From Chitinophagaceae bacterium (lineage in GTDB: Bacteria > Bacteroidota > Bacteroidia > Chitinophagales > Chitinophagaceae): DNA of 40,924 nucleotides. Shown here one piece after another: positions 1 through 8,916 of this stretch. The stretch spans positions 1 through 40,924 of the forward strand of contig JAEUVR010000350.1 of assembly GCA_016786785.1 (NCBI GenBank), in the 5' to 3' direction. Within the stretch, counting starts at the first letter, position 1. Each line of letters starts with the position of its first letter. The translations under genes were made by a program, and so were the position numbers. The notes beneath the pieces are model-generated. The model made no database searches. It was given only the letters and a program-made list of their open reading frames with translations, and was not told the origin of the DNA.

Positions 1-789
1 AAGCGGAACAGGAACCGTGGTCAATACTTCATTAAAATAATCTACCGCCGTATCAATGACCTCATTATTGTTCACCGATACCTTTATCCTGCGGGAATTC
101 AGCGCGTCGCCCATTACGCCAAAGCGCAGCGTAGCGTCCGGCCCGCCGGCATAAACCTGTAAATTGGTATTATTGACCGACAAGGGCGTGGCAGGCGTAA
201 TATTGGCGCTGGACCAGAACTCTCCCTTATCAAAAGAGCTGGAATATACATACTGACCTACTACGGCGGCAAAGCCAAAATTCATCTTGGCATTAAAATA
301 AGTAGCCGCCTTATGCATAAAATAGGGCTCTGCGGAAGGCAGCGGCCCCGAAAGATCATTGGTTCTGGCAGTATAGAAAGCGCCGGACTGGTTGGTATTG
401 ACGCTTAAAAAATAAACCGCCGTGTCGGTGAAAAAGCTGAGCTTATCCGAGTGTTGATAGGTCGGATTCCGGTACAGTTCCTTATCAGGCCCGCCATCGT
501 TCTTTTCTCCCCAAAACTCGATAAACCCGTCGGAAGGCAGGGGTCCCGAGGGAACAGAAGGATAGATCAACGTTTTTTTACCATTTCTCCATAATTCAAA
601 AAAACGAACGTCTACATTGCCTATTCCCGCATTGTCCAACGCAGATTTGGGTATCCGGTACAACCCGGTAGCGCCGACTTTGAATTTATAATAGGTTTGC
701 GCATGTTTTATCCATTCATTGTTGAACTGCTGCGCGCCTGCGGATACGCAAACAATGAAGAACAAAATCAGCGTAATGAATCTTTTCAT
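1..789 (-). CDS. PorU2-like T9SS sortase, N-terminal part (cut by window edge)
   Basis: An open frame starts at ATG 789 and runs for 263 codons off the left edge of the window. It begins with a signal peptide (MKRFITLILFFIVCVSAGAQ) and continues with a beta-rich exported region (FKVGATGLYRIPKSAL, FELWRNGKK, GFIEFWGEKNDG). This matches what I know of the N-terminus of PorU-type C25 peptidases, the sortases that cut the C-terminal signal off type IX secretion cargo and attach it at the cell surface. The catalytic His/Cys region lies outside the window, so the family call rests on the N-terminus and on the neighbour. It follows the PorV-like gene by 47 bp on the same strand, and this pair (PorV2 then PorU2) is common in Bacteroidota. 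Another large C25-family or T9SS surface protein is possible. Confidence 0.6.
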   Translation of the reverse strand, partial: MKRFITLILFFIVCVSAGAQQFNNEWIKHAQTYYKFKVGATGLYRIPKSALDNAGIGNVDVRFFELWRNGKKTLIYPSVPSGPLPSDGFIEFWGEKNDGGPDKELYRNPTYQHSDKLSFFTDTAVYFLSVNTNQSGAFYTARTNDLSGPLPSAEPYFMHKAATYFNAKMNFGFAAVVGQYVYSSSFDKGEFWSSANITPATPLSVNNTNLQVYAGGPDATLRFGVMGDALNSRRIKVSVNNNEVIDTAVDYFNEVLTTVPVPL

Positions 790-836
790 AAAATGGCTAT
801 TCGAGGGCGTCATAGGGTATAAGATAATCTGAATGA

Positions 837-1946
837 TTATTTGTTTTCTTTTTTCTTAAGATCCAGCTTAAATGAAAAAACATGCGTATAGAGCGGGTTA
901 GACTGATTAGCGAGGTTAGTAAAAGCATAATCTATTTGCACATTGGAAATCTTAAACCCCACGCCTACGCTGGGTTGATATATCCATACCTTTTGAATAT
1001 TTGCCGAATCATTATCATCCAATGCCTGCTGGAAGTTATTGATTCCTCCCCGCACAAAAAAGACATCTTTCCATGAGACTTCCAATCCCAGCTTGGGATC
1101 AAGGCTCGCGATATTGGAAGACAGGACTGTATTTCGCCTTCCGTCAAAACTGAAGTCGAAATTGGCTTCAGCCAGCAAGTTCATGTTTTTATTTAGCCTG
1201 AAACTATATGCTCCTCCCAATATGAGCCGGGGAGCAGTAAGCTCTGTGGATTTAACCGGGATATCGTTATTGGTAACATAAAACACTTCCCTCATCTTTT
1301 CGGTAAGATTGAATGACCATGCATTAAAGGTTGTCGTAACATCCCTGGCAGATACTCCAAGTTTCCAACGATTAGCCTGGATCTGGATGCCCGCGTCAAA
1401 TCCGAATCCCCAGGCGCTGGTAAAATCGCCCGCCTTGCGATGGATCACTTTGGCATTGATGCCGGCATTTATTTTTTTATCCTTTTTTAATTTTATCTGC
1501 TGGGCAAAAGACGCCAGGAAAGCATAGTCGGCAGAGGAAAAGCTGGTGATATTACTAAAATTTATCGACCCGTCGGGCTCTACCAGAAACAAAGTATTTG
1601 GGATGTCATCCACTGCAAAACGCAATAAACTCAACCCCAGCGTCCTTTTATTATCTTTTAAGGGCAGGGCTAGGCTGGCATAATCATACTTGCCTATGCC
1701 CGCAAAATATTCGGCATGCATCAGGTTAAGCTGCGGCTGATCTTTTATGTTCACCAATCCTGCAGGATTCCAGTAACCCGAAGTTCCGTCGTTCACGGAA
1801 GCGACCTGGGCCCCTCCCATCGCCAGCCCCCTGGCGCCTGCTCCGATATTTAAGAATTCATTGGAATATTTGCGAAACTGGGCGTTACTATACTCCGGGC
1901 GCGATACCAAGAAGAGTATTCCTAACAGGATAAAGGGCTTTTTCAT
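837..1946 (-). CDS. PorV/PorQ family T9SS outer-membrane protein (PorV2-like)
   Basis: A 369-residue protein starting at ATG 1946. A signal peptide (residues 1-22, ending SNAQ) is followed by the PorV/PorQ hallmark near the mature N-terminus: FLNIGAGARGLAMGGAQVA, then SGYWNPAGL. The rest is alternating beta-strand sequence ending in aromatic/hydrophobic strands, as in FadL-like barrels. PorV proteins are outer-membrane barrels that shuttle type IX cargo from the translocon to the PorU sortase. The PorU2-like gene follows immediately on the same strand, so the two are probably co-transcribed and work as a pair. The family assignment is strong; the PorV2 subtype is inferred from the neighbour. 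Confidence 0.8.
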   Translation of the reverse strand: MKKPFILLGILFLVSRPEYSNAQFRKYSNEFLNIGAGARGLAMGGAQVASVNDGTSGYWNPAGLVNIKDQPQLNLMHAEYFAGIGKYDYASLALPLKDNKRTLGLSLLRFAVDDIPNTLFLVEPDGSINFSNITSFSSADYAFLASFAQQIKLKKDKKINAGINAKVIHRKAGDFTSAWGFGFDAGIQIQANRWKLGVSARDVTTTFNAWSFNLTEKMREVFYVTNNDIPVKSTELTAPRLILGGAYSFRLNKNMNLLAEANFDFSFDGRRNTVLSSNIASLDPKLGLEVSWKDVFFVRGGINNFQQALDDNDSANIQKVWIYQPSVGVGFKISNVQIDYAFTNLANQSNPLYTHVFSFKLDLKKKENK

Positions 1947-2146
1947 GTATCAATTTTCGGAATAAGCGATTTGAATGAGACCTATTTACTTAGCTTATAG
2001 CTGCATTTCTGCGAACAGTTGAACCCTGCTCTGGTTGCACAACGGCTATTTTACTCAAGTCATGCTCAAAACCAATGATTTTGACCAGATTTCTAACGGC
2101 AGTTTAACGAAATTATTGCATTTTTCAACAAAGCCGCGCTATTCCC

Positions 2147-2154
2147 TATCTTTG
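2147..2154 (+). promoter_or_regulatory. Bacteroidota -7 box upstream of tyrS
   Basis: TATCTTTG is an exact match to the Bacteroidota -7 consensus TAnnTTTG and lies 65 bp before the tyrS ATG. No good -33 TTTG is visible at the expected 19-21 bp spacing, so this is a partial promoter match. Confidence 0.5.
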
Positions 2155-2219
2155 CATAAGACATTGATTTACCAGCATCTGGGTCTTGCCATCCAGCTAG
2201 CCATTCTATATTATTTTTT

Positions 2220-3497
2220 ATGAATCTTATTCAAGAATTAACCTGGAGGGGAATGCTCCAGGACATCATGCCCGGTACGGCCGAACAACTGGAAAAAGAA
2301 CCGACCACCGGGTATATCGGATTTGACCCCACTTCAGATTCTCTCCATATCGGCAGCCTGGTTCCCATCCTGCTATTGCTCCATCTGCAGAAAGCGGGAC
2401 ATAGGCCGGTAGCCCTCCTGGGGGGCGCTACCGGCATGATCGGCGACCCTTCCGGAAAAAGCGAGGAAAGAAATCTCCTGGGAGAAGATCAACTCGAAAA
2501 AAACGTGGCGGGCATTAAAAAACAACTCTCTAAATTCCTTGATTTCAATAGCTCTCAACCCAATGCCGCGACAATCGTCAATAACTACGACTGGTTCAAA
2601 GGAATGGGGTTCATTGAATTCCTGCGCGATGCGGGCAAACATATTACCGTGAATTACATGATGTCGAAAGACAGCGTACGCAAGCGTATAGAAGGGGAAA
2701 CGGGCATCAGCTACACCGAATTCGCATACCAGCTGATGCAGGGATATGATTTTTACTGGTTATATAAACATAAAAACTGTAAACTGCAGATGGGCGGCAG
2801 CGACCAATGGGGCAATATCACCACGGGCGCGGAGTTTATCAGGAGAAAGGCCGGAGCCGAAGCTTTTGCATTTACCTGCCCCCTGATCACGAAGGCCGAT
2901 GGAGGAAAATTCGGGAAAACGGAAAAAGGCAATGTGTGGCTGGATCCGGAAAAAACCTCCCCTTACCAGTTTTACCAGTTCTGGCTTAATGCCGCAGACG
3001 CAGACGCAGAAAAATGGATCCGGATATTTACATTCCTGGACAGACCGGTCATTGAAGCGCTTATCCTTGAACACCACAAGGATCCGGGCGCAAGGCTGCT
3101 TCAAAAAACCCTTGCAAAAGAGCTGACCGTTTTTGTGCATAACCAGGAGGAATATGAAAAAGCGATAGAAACGACTGAAAAACTGTTTTCCCAGCAAAAT
3201 GCGCCGGCAGAACAGCTTAGCGTGTCGGATCTTGAGTCCATGGAAGGCGTGGTAAAGTTTGATTATCCCCTGGAAAAACTTAAACAGGGCATTGACATCG
3301 TAAGCTTTCTCGCAGAAACGACGATCTTTCCCAGCAAGGGCGAAGCCCGCAAGATGGTACAGCAGGGCGGGGTAAGCATTAACCGGAATAAGCAAAGCGA
3401 TACTAATACCCGGCTAGACCAGGATCTGCTATTGCATAGCCAATACCTGCTGGTGCAAAAAGGCAGGAAAAATTATTACCTGGTGAAAGCGGTATAA
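2220..3497 (+). CDS. tyrS: Tyrosine--tRNA ligase
   Basis: A 425-residue class I aminoacyl-tRNA synthetase that activates tyrosine with ATP and charges tRNA-Tyr in the cytoplasm. The Rossmann domain has the HIGH-type signature HIGS (residues 43-46) after [13 protein letters not shown], the Tyr-binding segment GGSDQWGNI (192-200) and the KMSKS-type loop KFGKT (230-234). The C-terminus (about 345-425) is an S4 RNA-binding domain with [18 protein letters not shown]. Length is normal for bacterial TyrRS. The start is the first ATG of the frame, placed directly before the conserved N-terminal helix, with a -7 promoter box 65 bp upstream. Nothing is missing; this is a housekeeping gene. Confidence 0.97.
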   Translation: MNLIQELTWRGMLQDIMPGTAEQLEKEPTTGYIGFDPTSDSLHIGSLVPILLLLHLQKAGHRPVALLGGATGMIGDPSGKSEERNLLGEDQLEKNVAGIKKQLSKFLDFNSSQPNAATIVNNYDWFKGMGFIEFLRDAGKHITVNYMMSKDSVRKRIEGETGISYTEFAYQLMQGYDFYWLYKHKNCKLQMGGSDQWGNITTGAEFIRRKAGAEAFAFTCPLITKADGGKFGKTEKGNVWLDPEKTSPYQFYQFWLNAADADAEKWIRIFTFLDRPVIEALILEHHKDPGARLLQKTLAKELTVFVHNQEEYEKAIETTEKLFSQQNAPAEQLSVSDLESMEGVVKFDYPLEKLKQGIDIVSFLAETTIFPSKGEARKMVQQGGVSINRNKQSDTNTRLDQDLLLHSQYLLVQKGRKNYYLVKAV

Positions 3498-3569
3498 TAC
3501 CGGAGCAATGGTTACGGAGCAGCGGCCCGTATTATGCGCGGATCTGCAATAGCTTTATCATGGAACGCT

Positions 3570-3614
3570 TTGCAGACGCGGCAAGCAACTTGCCGCATTA
3601 TTAAAAGTCTGCAA
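3570..3614 (+). other. Two-tier hairpin in the tyrS-tRNA gap
   Basis: The 292 bp between tyrS and tRNA-Gln hold one clear structure. An inner perfect stem GCGGCAAG/CTTGCCGC (3578-3585 with 3589-3596, loop CAA) is nested inside an outer perfect 8-bp stem TTGCAGAC/GTCTGCAA (3570-3577 with 3607-3614). There is no following T-run, so it is not a standard terminator. It could be an RNA processing structure at the 3' end of the tyrS message or a REP-like DNA palindrome. Confidence 0.5.
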
Positions 3615-3726
3615 TCCGGTCTTCCACGCTATATTACGCGATTCGACGCGTTGAGGCATCATACCAGATCACACCTATCCGGCTTGATTAGAAATTCAAA
3701 GCAAGTCTGTGCCAGCTCAATTTTCT

Positions 3727-3758
3727 TTTGGAATGTCTTGATGCAGAACGTATTTTTG
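3727..3758 (+). promoter_or_regulatory. Promoter of tRNA-Gln(TTG)
   Basis: TTTG at 3727-3730 and TATTTTTG at 3751-3758 match both halves of the Bacteroidota sigma-A promoter (TTTG, about 20 bp, TAnnTTTG) with exactly 20 bp between them. The tRNA begins 31 bp after the -7 box, leaving a short 5' leader. Confidence 0.7.
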
Positions 3759-3789
3759 CGTCCCTTTGGGCGTTTTACCGTTAAAACGA

Positions 3790-3863
3790 TGGCCTATAGT
3801 ATAATGGTAGTACGACAGATTTTGGTTCTGTTTGTCTTGGTTCGAATCCAGGTAGGCCAACCA
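3790..3863 (+). tRNA. tRNA-Gln (anticodon TTG)
   Basis: The cloverleaf can be drawn fully. The acceptor TGGCCTA (3790-3796) pairs with TAGGCCA (3853-3859), with discriminator A 3860 and an encoded CCA at 3861-3863. The anticodon arm is ACAGA-TTTTGGT-TCTGT, giving anticodon TTG (reads CAA, Gln), and the T-loop contains TTCGAATCC. It has its own promoter and a strong terminator. The core is nearly identical to the tRNA-Gln(CTG) at 33586, so the two are paralogues. Confidence 0.95.
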
Positions 3864-3865
3864 TC

Positions 3866-3907
3866 CGGGACAAGTCGATTTTTTTCGCGCTTGTCCCGTT
3901 TTTATTT
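3866..3907 (+). terminator. Rho-independent terminator of tRNA-Gln(TTG)
   Basis: A perfect 9-bp stem CGGGACAAG/CTTGTCCCG (3866-3874 with 3890-3898) is followed by TTTTTATTT, three bases after the encoded CCA. Confidence 0.85.
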
Positions 3908-3965
3908 CCGCCAGAACCTGAAGCCTTCTCTTATGGAGATTCCACTCGTACGCAAAACGCTTGAG

Positions 3966-4766
3966 CTATAAATAACCAAGATGAATACAATAATTCACAA
4001 GTTCAGCCGAGGACTTAGTGGCGGTTTTACGCAGCATGTTCTGGCGGTGATTGTCAACTGTTTTTATAGAAAGTCCCAATTGAGAAGCAATTTGCTTGCT
4101 GCTAAACCCTCTGGACAGGTAACCCAGAATTTCAATTTCCCTGCCTGTTAGCTTATTGATTATTTGCATTTGGCTGAACAGGTCTTTGTCAGTATAAAAA
4201 AAGCGCGTGGACTTGACATCAGACGTATCCAGAATAGTCATAAGTGGATCGCCATTCTTTTTGATGTGAGAAATATCTGTTACGATTATAAGACCATAGA
4301 TCCATTGTTTTTTTTCGTTTAAGATACCGTTTAAGTATTGAACCATTACCCAGTAATATTCATGATTAACATTTTTGATTCTAAAATATAAAGTTGGTTT
4401 TACATGGGGCCTTTTTTCATCCGGGAGATTAGGATAATGGGACATCCAGAAATTAGTAAATGCCATAATAGCCGGAATATCATCGGGATGTGTAATGCTA
4501 TGTATTAGCATATTATCTGCCTGAAAAATATTCTTATTTAACGGCGTCATTGTCTCTATCGCTCCTCCTCCTGCAGTATGTTTCCAGGTAGTAAAATCTA
4601 TTACAAACCAAAAAAAAGGACCTATGGCAAACTTCTCAAAACCATCAATGATAGGTTTGTATATTTCATGGGCATCAATTTCTTTCTTGGCAGCGTGCGA
4701 AATTGCAGGATGCGTTCTTAAAGTATCTACGCTTAATGGAGTAAGAATCGCTGCTTGTTTGTTCAT
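3966..4766 (-). CDS. LuxR-type regulator with PAS-like sensor domain
   Basis: A 266-residue protein. Residues about 30-165 form a PAS_3-like sensor fold with the typical SITHPDDIPAI segment and the RIKN...YYWVMVQ strand pair. Residues about 200-266 are a LuxR/GerE helix-turn-helix (LTGREIEILGYLSRGFSSKQIA, then LSIKTVDNHRQNML). No phospho-acceptor receiver domain is present, so it is a one-component regulator of unknown signal. It lies convergent to tRNA-Gln and divergent from the decayed gene and T9SS cargo gene, which are candidate targets by position only. The family call is strong and the ligand is unknown. Confidence 0.85.
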   Translation of the reverse strand: MNKQAAILTPLSVDTLRTHPAISHAAKKEIDAHEIYKPIIDGFEKFAIGPFFWFVIDFTTWKHTAGGGAIETMTPLNKNIFQADNMLIHSITHPDDIPAIMAFTNFWMSHYPNLPDEKRPHVKPTLYFRIKNVNHEYYWVMVQYLNGILNEKKQWIYGLIIVTDISHIKKNGDPLMTILDTSDVKSTRFFYTDKDLFSQMQIINKLTGREIEILGYLSRGFSSKQIASQLGLSIKTVDNHRQNMLRKTATKSSAELVNYCIHLGYL

Positions 4767-4954
4767 CTGCCTAGGTATAAATCCCTATTCAGGGGTTTTA
4801 GAGAATGGTTAATTTTGACACAGGAAGTTAAAAAAAATCATCCAGATAAAGTCTGGAGTTTTACTTTATTGTTAGCATAGTTTAACCGGAATATTGATTA
4901 CTTCTTACAAATAACAGAATAAAATATCAACTGTTAATCACTTCAACATTTTCA

Positions 4955-5275
4955 ATTATCAACAGATTGCTATTTACACTTTTTGCATTAACCACAGCTT
5001 CTTTAAATAACACAGTCTCCAGTCAAAGTAAGTTTTCTTTACTGAAGGTAGCAGACCGGTGTTTTTTGGTTGAGGATCGTAAAAGGACAAAACAGCGTTC
5101 ACACGTTAATGAGGGCTCATTTTGAATATATAAAGGGATAGCTAACGCAAATACCTACAATAAAAAGTACGATGAACTTTTCGAAATGAAAATGGGAGAG
5201 AAATATTTCATGCAATGTTTTATGCAGCATGATGGCAATTTGTTAAAGTCTACTATTCGCTGGGGCTATTCTTAA
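4955..5275 (+). pseudogene. Decayed gene for a small exported protein (in-frame TGA)
   Basis: One frame is open from about 4955 to a TAA at 5273-5275 except for a single in-frame TGA at 5123-5125. The first part reads INRLLFTLFALTTASLNN, which looks like a Bacteroidota signal peptide, then VSSQSKFSLLKVADRCFLV. After the TGA it reads ANTYNKKYDELFEMKMGEKY and ends in RWGYS. No ATG precedes the hydrophobic stretch; ATT stands at the expected position. I do not recognise the family. The reading is an old gene of about 107 codons that lost its start and gained a stop. Chance open frames in AT-rich DNA are the alternative. It fills most of the 525-bp gap between the LuxR-type gene and the cargo gene. 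Confidence 0.35.
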
Positions 5276-5291
5276 TTCTGAAAATCTATTT

Positions 5292-8200
5292 ATGAGGCTT
5301 TTAATTCCAATTCTCTTGTTGGTATTTCATACAGTCAGTTGGCAAGCCCGGGCGCAGTGTACATTCCAGTCATTAGGTCCAGATGACGCAAGTCCTGTCA
5401 GTTTTGCCCGCGCCGATTATCCTTCATTGGCTATTGATGCAACAGGACTGCTGTATGTGGCCTACGCTGATATTGATAATCAATTTAAAGTTAAGGTTAG
5501 AAAGTACGATGGTTCTAGCTGGATAAATCTCGGTCTGCCCAATTTTTCAGGGTACATGGCGGAAAATGTCCGCATTGCGGTAGATTCGGACAATACACCC
5601 TACGTTGCATATAGAGCTGAGGACTATAGTCAGAAAATTTCAGTGATGAAATTTAACGGCACAGATTGGGAGCCTGTGGGCCTGCCCGGGTTTTCTGCCG
5701 GGAAGGCTGAATACATTAATCTGTTGATCGATGAGAATAATATTCCCTACGTGGCCTACAAAGATGCAGGCAACAGTAAAAAAGTAACTGTAATGAAATT
5801 TACTGGTGGCGCATGGGTAACTTTAGGAACTGCGGGGTTTTCCACTTTCGAAGTCAAAGCCGTTTCACTAAGCATTGGCGCTGACGGCTCTCTCTATGTT
5901 GCATTTACCGATACGCAATTCAATCTTGAAACAAGGGTGATGAAGTATAACGGGTCTGGTTGGTCCATGGTGGGAACGTCAGTCAGTTTTAACTCCGACT
6001 ATAATTCCCTGGCCATTAATAACGAGGGAATCCCGTATCTGGCTGTCACGATAGGCTCCAATGGCGGCAGGATGATGAGATATTCAGAAGGGCAATGGAG
6101 ACAGGTGGGACCAGATTTTGCCAGTACTGGTTTGTCTGATATTTCGCTAGCGCTGAATAGTGAAGGCATTCCCTATGTATCGTATCAGAATACAGGAATA
6201 CAGGGAAAGCCCACCGTGAAGAAGTTGGAAGGCACTGATTGGGTAACGCTTGGAAATACGGAACTCTCGCACAGAATGTCTTTATCTCCTTCGATCGCAT
6301 TAAACTCATTCGGCGTACCTTATATCCTGTACAGCGACCAGACCAACGGAGGAAGGGCACGGGTCACAAAATTCGAGGGCGCCGAATGGACGCAAGTGGG
6401 AACCCAGGGTATTTCTTTATCCGCAGCCAGCGCTGCTTCGCTGGCAATCGATAGCAAGGGGAGCCCTTACCTGGCCTTCAATGATAATTTGAATGGAGGA
6501 AAAGCCACCCTGATGAAACATAATGGGGCAAGCTGGTCGCCATTGGGTGAACTGGGGTTTTCTGCCGGGCATGTAAATTATCTCTCCCTCAGCATAGCGA
6601 AAGCGACCGATATTCCCTTTGTGGCTCATTCAGATGGTTCACAGGGAAATAAGGTTTCTGTGATGCAATATCTCTCCTCCGGTTGGGCTAATGTCGGTTC
6701 TCCGGGGTTTTCTGCGGGGATTTCTAATTATGTTTCTCTGGCTATCAATGCTGGAGGTGTGCCTTTTGTGGCTTTCCAGGATTTTGGAAATGGCGGACGT
6801 ACAACGGTGATGCGATTTAATGGCAATAACTGGGTGAATGTAGGAACAGCGGGGTTCTCTGCAGGAACATCAACGCATGTAAAGCTGGCTATTGATGCCG
6901 ACGGGGTATTGTATGTTGGATTCAAAGATAATGGCAACAGTGGTAAAGCAACCGTAATGAAATTCAATGGGAGTAGTTGGGTAAATGTGGGTGTTGCAGG
7001 TTTTTCCGCCGGCAGTACCGAAAACCATAGCCTGTCGATTGATACAGCAGGAGTACCCTATATTGCATTTCAGGATTTTTCGGCCGGTAACCGGGTAAGC
7101 GTTATGAAATTTAACGGCGCCAATTGGGTGAATGTAGGTAACCCCGGTTTTTCTACCGGAGTAACAACCAACGAGATTTCGCTAATTACCGATGCTGCCG
7201 GAACACCTTATATTGCTTTCAAAGATGCCGGAACCAACAACAAGGCAAGAGTGATGAAATACACAAATGATAGTTGGACCGAGCTAGATGCTTTCGGTTA
7301 TTCCCCCTCATCATTAAGACATCTTTCCCTGGCTGTTGATGCGGCCGGCACACCTTTTTTAGCCTATTCAAGTGGAGAAGTCTGGGCAAAAAAGCAGTAT
7401 CAATCACTTGCTTCTTCCACTACGCAGGTCAGCGCAATACTTGCACCGCCTTTTAGCGGTTTGTTCAAAAACGATTGTGCTACTATCGCTACCATTACCC
7501 CTAATGCAGACAATCCACTAAACGGGAACACCACGGTAAAAGTATGGGTGGACAATGTACAGCCCGCTGCATATGTAAAACGACATTACGAGATCGAGGT
7601 TCCCCAAGCTATTGCGGCAACGGCTACAGCCCGTGTAACGCTTTATTTTAGCCAGTCCGACTTTGATCTCTTTAATTTTATAGCGCCCATTGATCTTCCA
7701 ACAGCTCCTGATGATGAACCGGGTATAGCCAATTTACTGATTGAAAAAATAGCCGGTATCAGCAGGGATGGCAGCGGAAGGCCGGGGAGCTATGAAGGAG
7801 TTTCAGAAACCTTTCATCCCAAAAATGATGATATCGTCTGGAATACCATCGCCGGCCGATGGGAGGTTAGCTTTGACGTAACGGGCTTCAGCGGCTTTTT
7901 TGTAAAAACCCAGGCAACCTCATTGCCTGTACAATGGCTGCAGATCCACGCTCGCCTCAACAACCAGCAACAGCCCATTTTGAATTGGGAGGTCATGGAA
8001 TATAATGTCGCAGCTTATCATGTAGAAAGTAGTGAAGATGCTTCCAATTTCCGCCTTATTGATCGTATACCAGGTAAAGGGGACGGCGCCAATAGTTATC
8101 AGTACGAAGGAACAGTAAAAGTTAACCAACCCACCTGGTACCGGATACGGCAGGAAGACATAGACGGAAAGATCGCCTACTCCAAAATATTAAAGCTGGT

Positions 8201-8435
8201 TCCTGACAGGTCTGAAGAGGGTATTAACCTTTATCCCAATCCGGTAAAAGACAACTTGTATATCGCCGGAACAGGAAGGACCGGCTCTGCGCAGCTAATA
8301 GATTTGCAAGGACGCATATTGAGTAAGATAGTATTCAATGGAAGTCCTAAGTGGCTCAATATGACAGGATGTGCTCCCGGAATTTATCTACTTAAAACAC
8401 AGGATGGTCAAACATACAAGATTCTGAAGAAATAG
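5292..8435 (+). CDS. T9SS-secreted 14-repeat beta-propeller protein
   Basis: A 1047-residue secreted protein. A signal peptide (residues 1-22, ending ARAQ) is followed by 14 tandem units of about 45 residues with the pattern SLAID-x2-G-x-PYVAF-x-D...K-x-TVMKFNG-x2-WVNVG-x2-GFSAG, the last truncated. Fourteen such units would fit two seven-bladed beta-propellers. Residues about 710-890 form a non-repeated beta-rich domain, then an Ig-like stretch (LPVQWLQIHARLN...WYRIRQEDIDGK), then a type A T9SS sorting domain (LYPNPVKDNLYI...APGIYLLKTQDGQTYKILKK). It should be exported by the type IX system and attached to, or released from, the surface. No catalytic residues are recognised, so a binding or adhesive role is likely. 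Confidence 0.85.
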   Translation: MRLLIPILLLVFHTVSWQARAQCTFQSLGPDDASPVSFARADYPSLAIDATGLLYVAYADIDNQFKVKVRKYDGSSWINLGLPNFSGYMAENVRIAVDSDNTPYVAYRAEDYSQKISVMKFNGTDWEPVGLPGFSAGKAEYINLLIDENNIPYVAYKDAGNSKKVTVMKFTGGAWVTLGTAGFSTFEVKAVSLSIGADGSLYVAFTDTQFNLETRVMKYNGSGWSMVGTSVSFNSDYNSLAINNEGIPYLAVTIGSNGGRMMRYSEGQWRQVGPDFASTGLSDISLALNSEGIPYVSYQNTGIQGKPTVKKLEGTDWVTLGNTELSHRMSLSPSIALNSFGVPYILYSDQTNGGRARVTKFEGAEWTQVGTQGISLSAASAASLAIDSKGSPYLAFNDNLNGGKATLMKHNGASWSPLGELGFSAGHVNYLSLSIAKATDIPFVAHSDGSQGNKVSVMQYLSSGWANVGSPGFSAGISNYVSLAINAGGVPFVAFQDFGNGGRTTVMRFNGNNWVNVGTAGFSAGTSTHVKLAIDADGVLYVGFKDNGNSGKATVMKFNGSSWVNVGVAGFSAGSTENHSLSIDTAGVPYIAFQDFSAGNRVSVMKFNGANWVNVGNPGFSTGVTTNEISLITDAAGTPYIAFKDAGTNNKARVMKYTNDSWTELDAFGYSPSSLRHLSLAVDAAGTPFLAYSSGEVWAKKQYQSLASSTTQVSAILAPPFSGLFKNDCATIATITPNADNPLNGNTTVKVWVDNVQPAAYVKRHYEIEVPQAIAATATARVTLYFSQSDFDLFNFIAPIDLPTAPDDEPGIANLLIEKIAGISRDGSGRPGSYEGVSETFHPKNDDIVWNTIAGRWEVSFDVTGFSGFFVKTQATSLPVQWLQIHARLNNQQQPILNWEVMEYNVAAYHVESSEDASNFRLIDRIPGKGDGANSYQYEGTVKVNQPTWYRIRQEDIDGKIAYSKILKLVPDRSEEGINLYPNPVKDNLYIAGTGRTGSAQLIDLQGRILSKIVFNGSPKWLNMTGCAPGIYLLKTQDGQTYKILKK

Positions 8436-8916
8436 ATTGATGAAGACCATACGATAAAAGCATTTCAATACATGCCCTCTTTTTTGCCAGCAATTTAAAA
8501 AGCAATAGTATGAGAAAGAAATTATTCCCTTTATGCCGCAATGGCTTTTTATGAGCCTCTAAAAGCGGAAAAAGTGAAGGCTAAGCTTTCTTAGACTAAG
8601 AAATATTGAATAATTTTCTCAGAAAAGAGATACCCTTTTCGTTGCCAAAGTAGGGAGAATGTAACAGTAAGAAATTAAATTCTTTTGCCCATACAGGCAG
8701 AACTCAAACAAGAAATGAAAAGTTTAGCAATAGGTAGCACAACAATAACATACGCTACTACAAATCTACCAAAGGCATTTATTACATTCCCCTGTTGGGT
8801 GAAACACTAAACGAGTGGAAACAGTTTATTAAACAGGCGCCAGCAAAATGCATAAAAGCTGAAAATGCTCTGAAACAACACCGGCAGCGGCAAAAATTTG
8901 CCGCCAGCCATAAAGA
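8436..8916. other. Gene-free gap with short reading-frame remnants
   Basis: This 481-bp gap separates the T9SS cargo gene from the convergent end of the PUL. It holds two short frames beginning with plausible ATGs: 8510-8554 (MRKKLFPLCRNGFL) and 8715-8810 (31 codons, starting MKSLAIGSTT). Neither has a promoter or a recognisable product, and both look like remnants or chance. A hairpin near the PUL end is listed separately. Confidence 0.4.
8887..8904 (-). terminator. Possible PUL operon terminator hairpin
   Basis: A perfect 7-bp stem GCGGCAA/TTGCCGC with a 4-nt loop lies 13 bp past the stop codon of the last PUL gene on its transcript. The following T-run is weak, so termination is plausible but not clear. 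Confidence 0.4.

Noticed and set aside
2760-3395. 211-residue open frame opposite tyrS
   Set aside because: It lies fully inside a certain housekeeping gene on the other strand and shows no family motif.
3534-3971. 145-residue open frame across tRNA-Gln(TTG)
   Set aside because: It runs through a tRNA gene, its promoter and its terminator, so it cannot be a normal gene.
5292-8435. CRISPR or DNA-level tandem repeat
   Set aside because: The repeats are at protein level with diverged codons; there are no regular spacers or conserved DNA repeat units.
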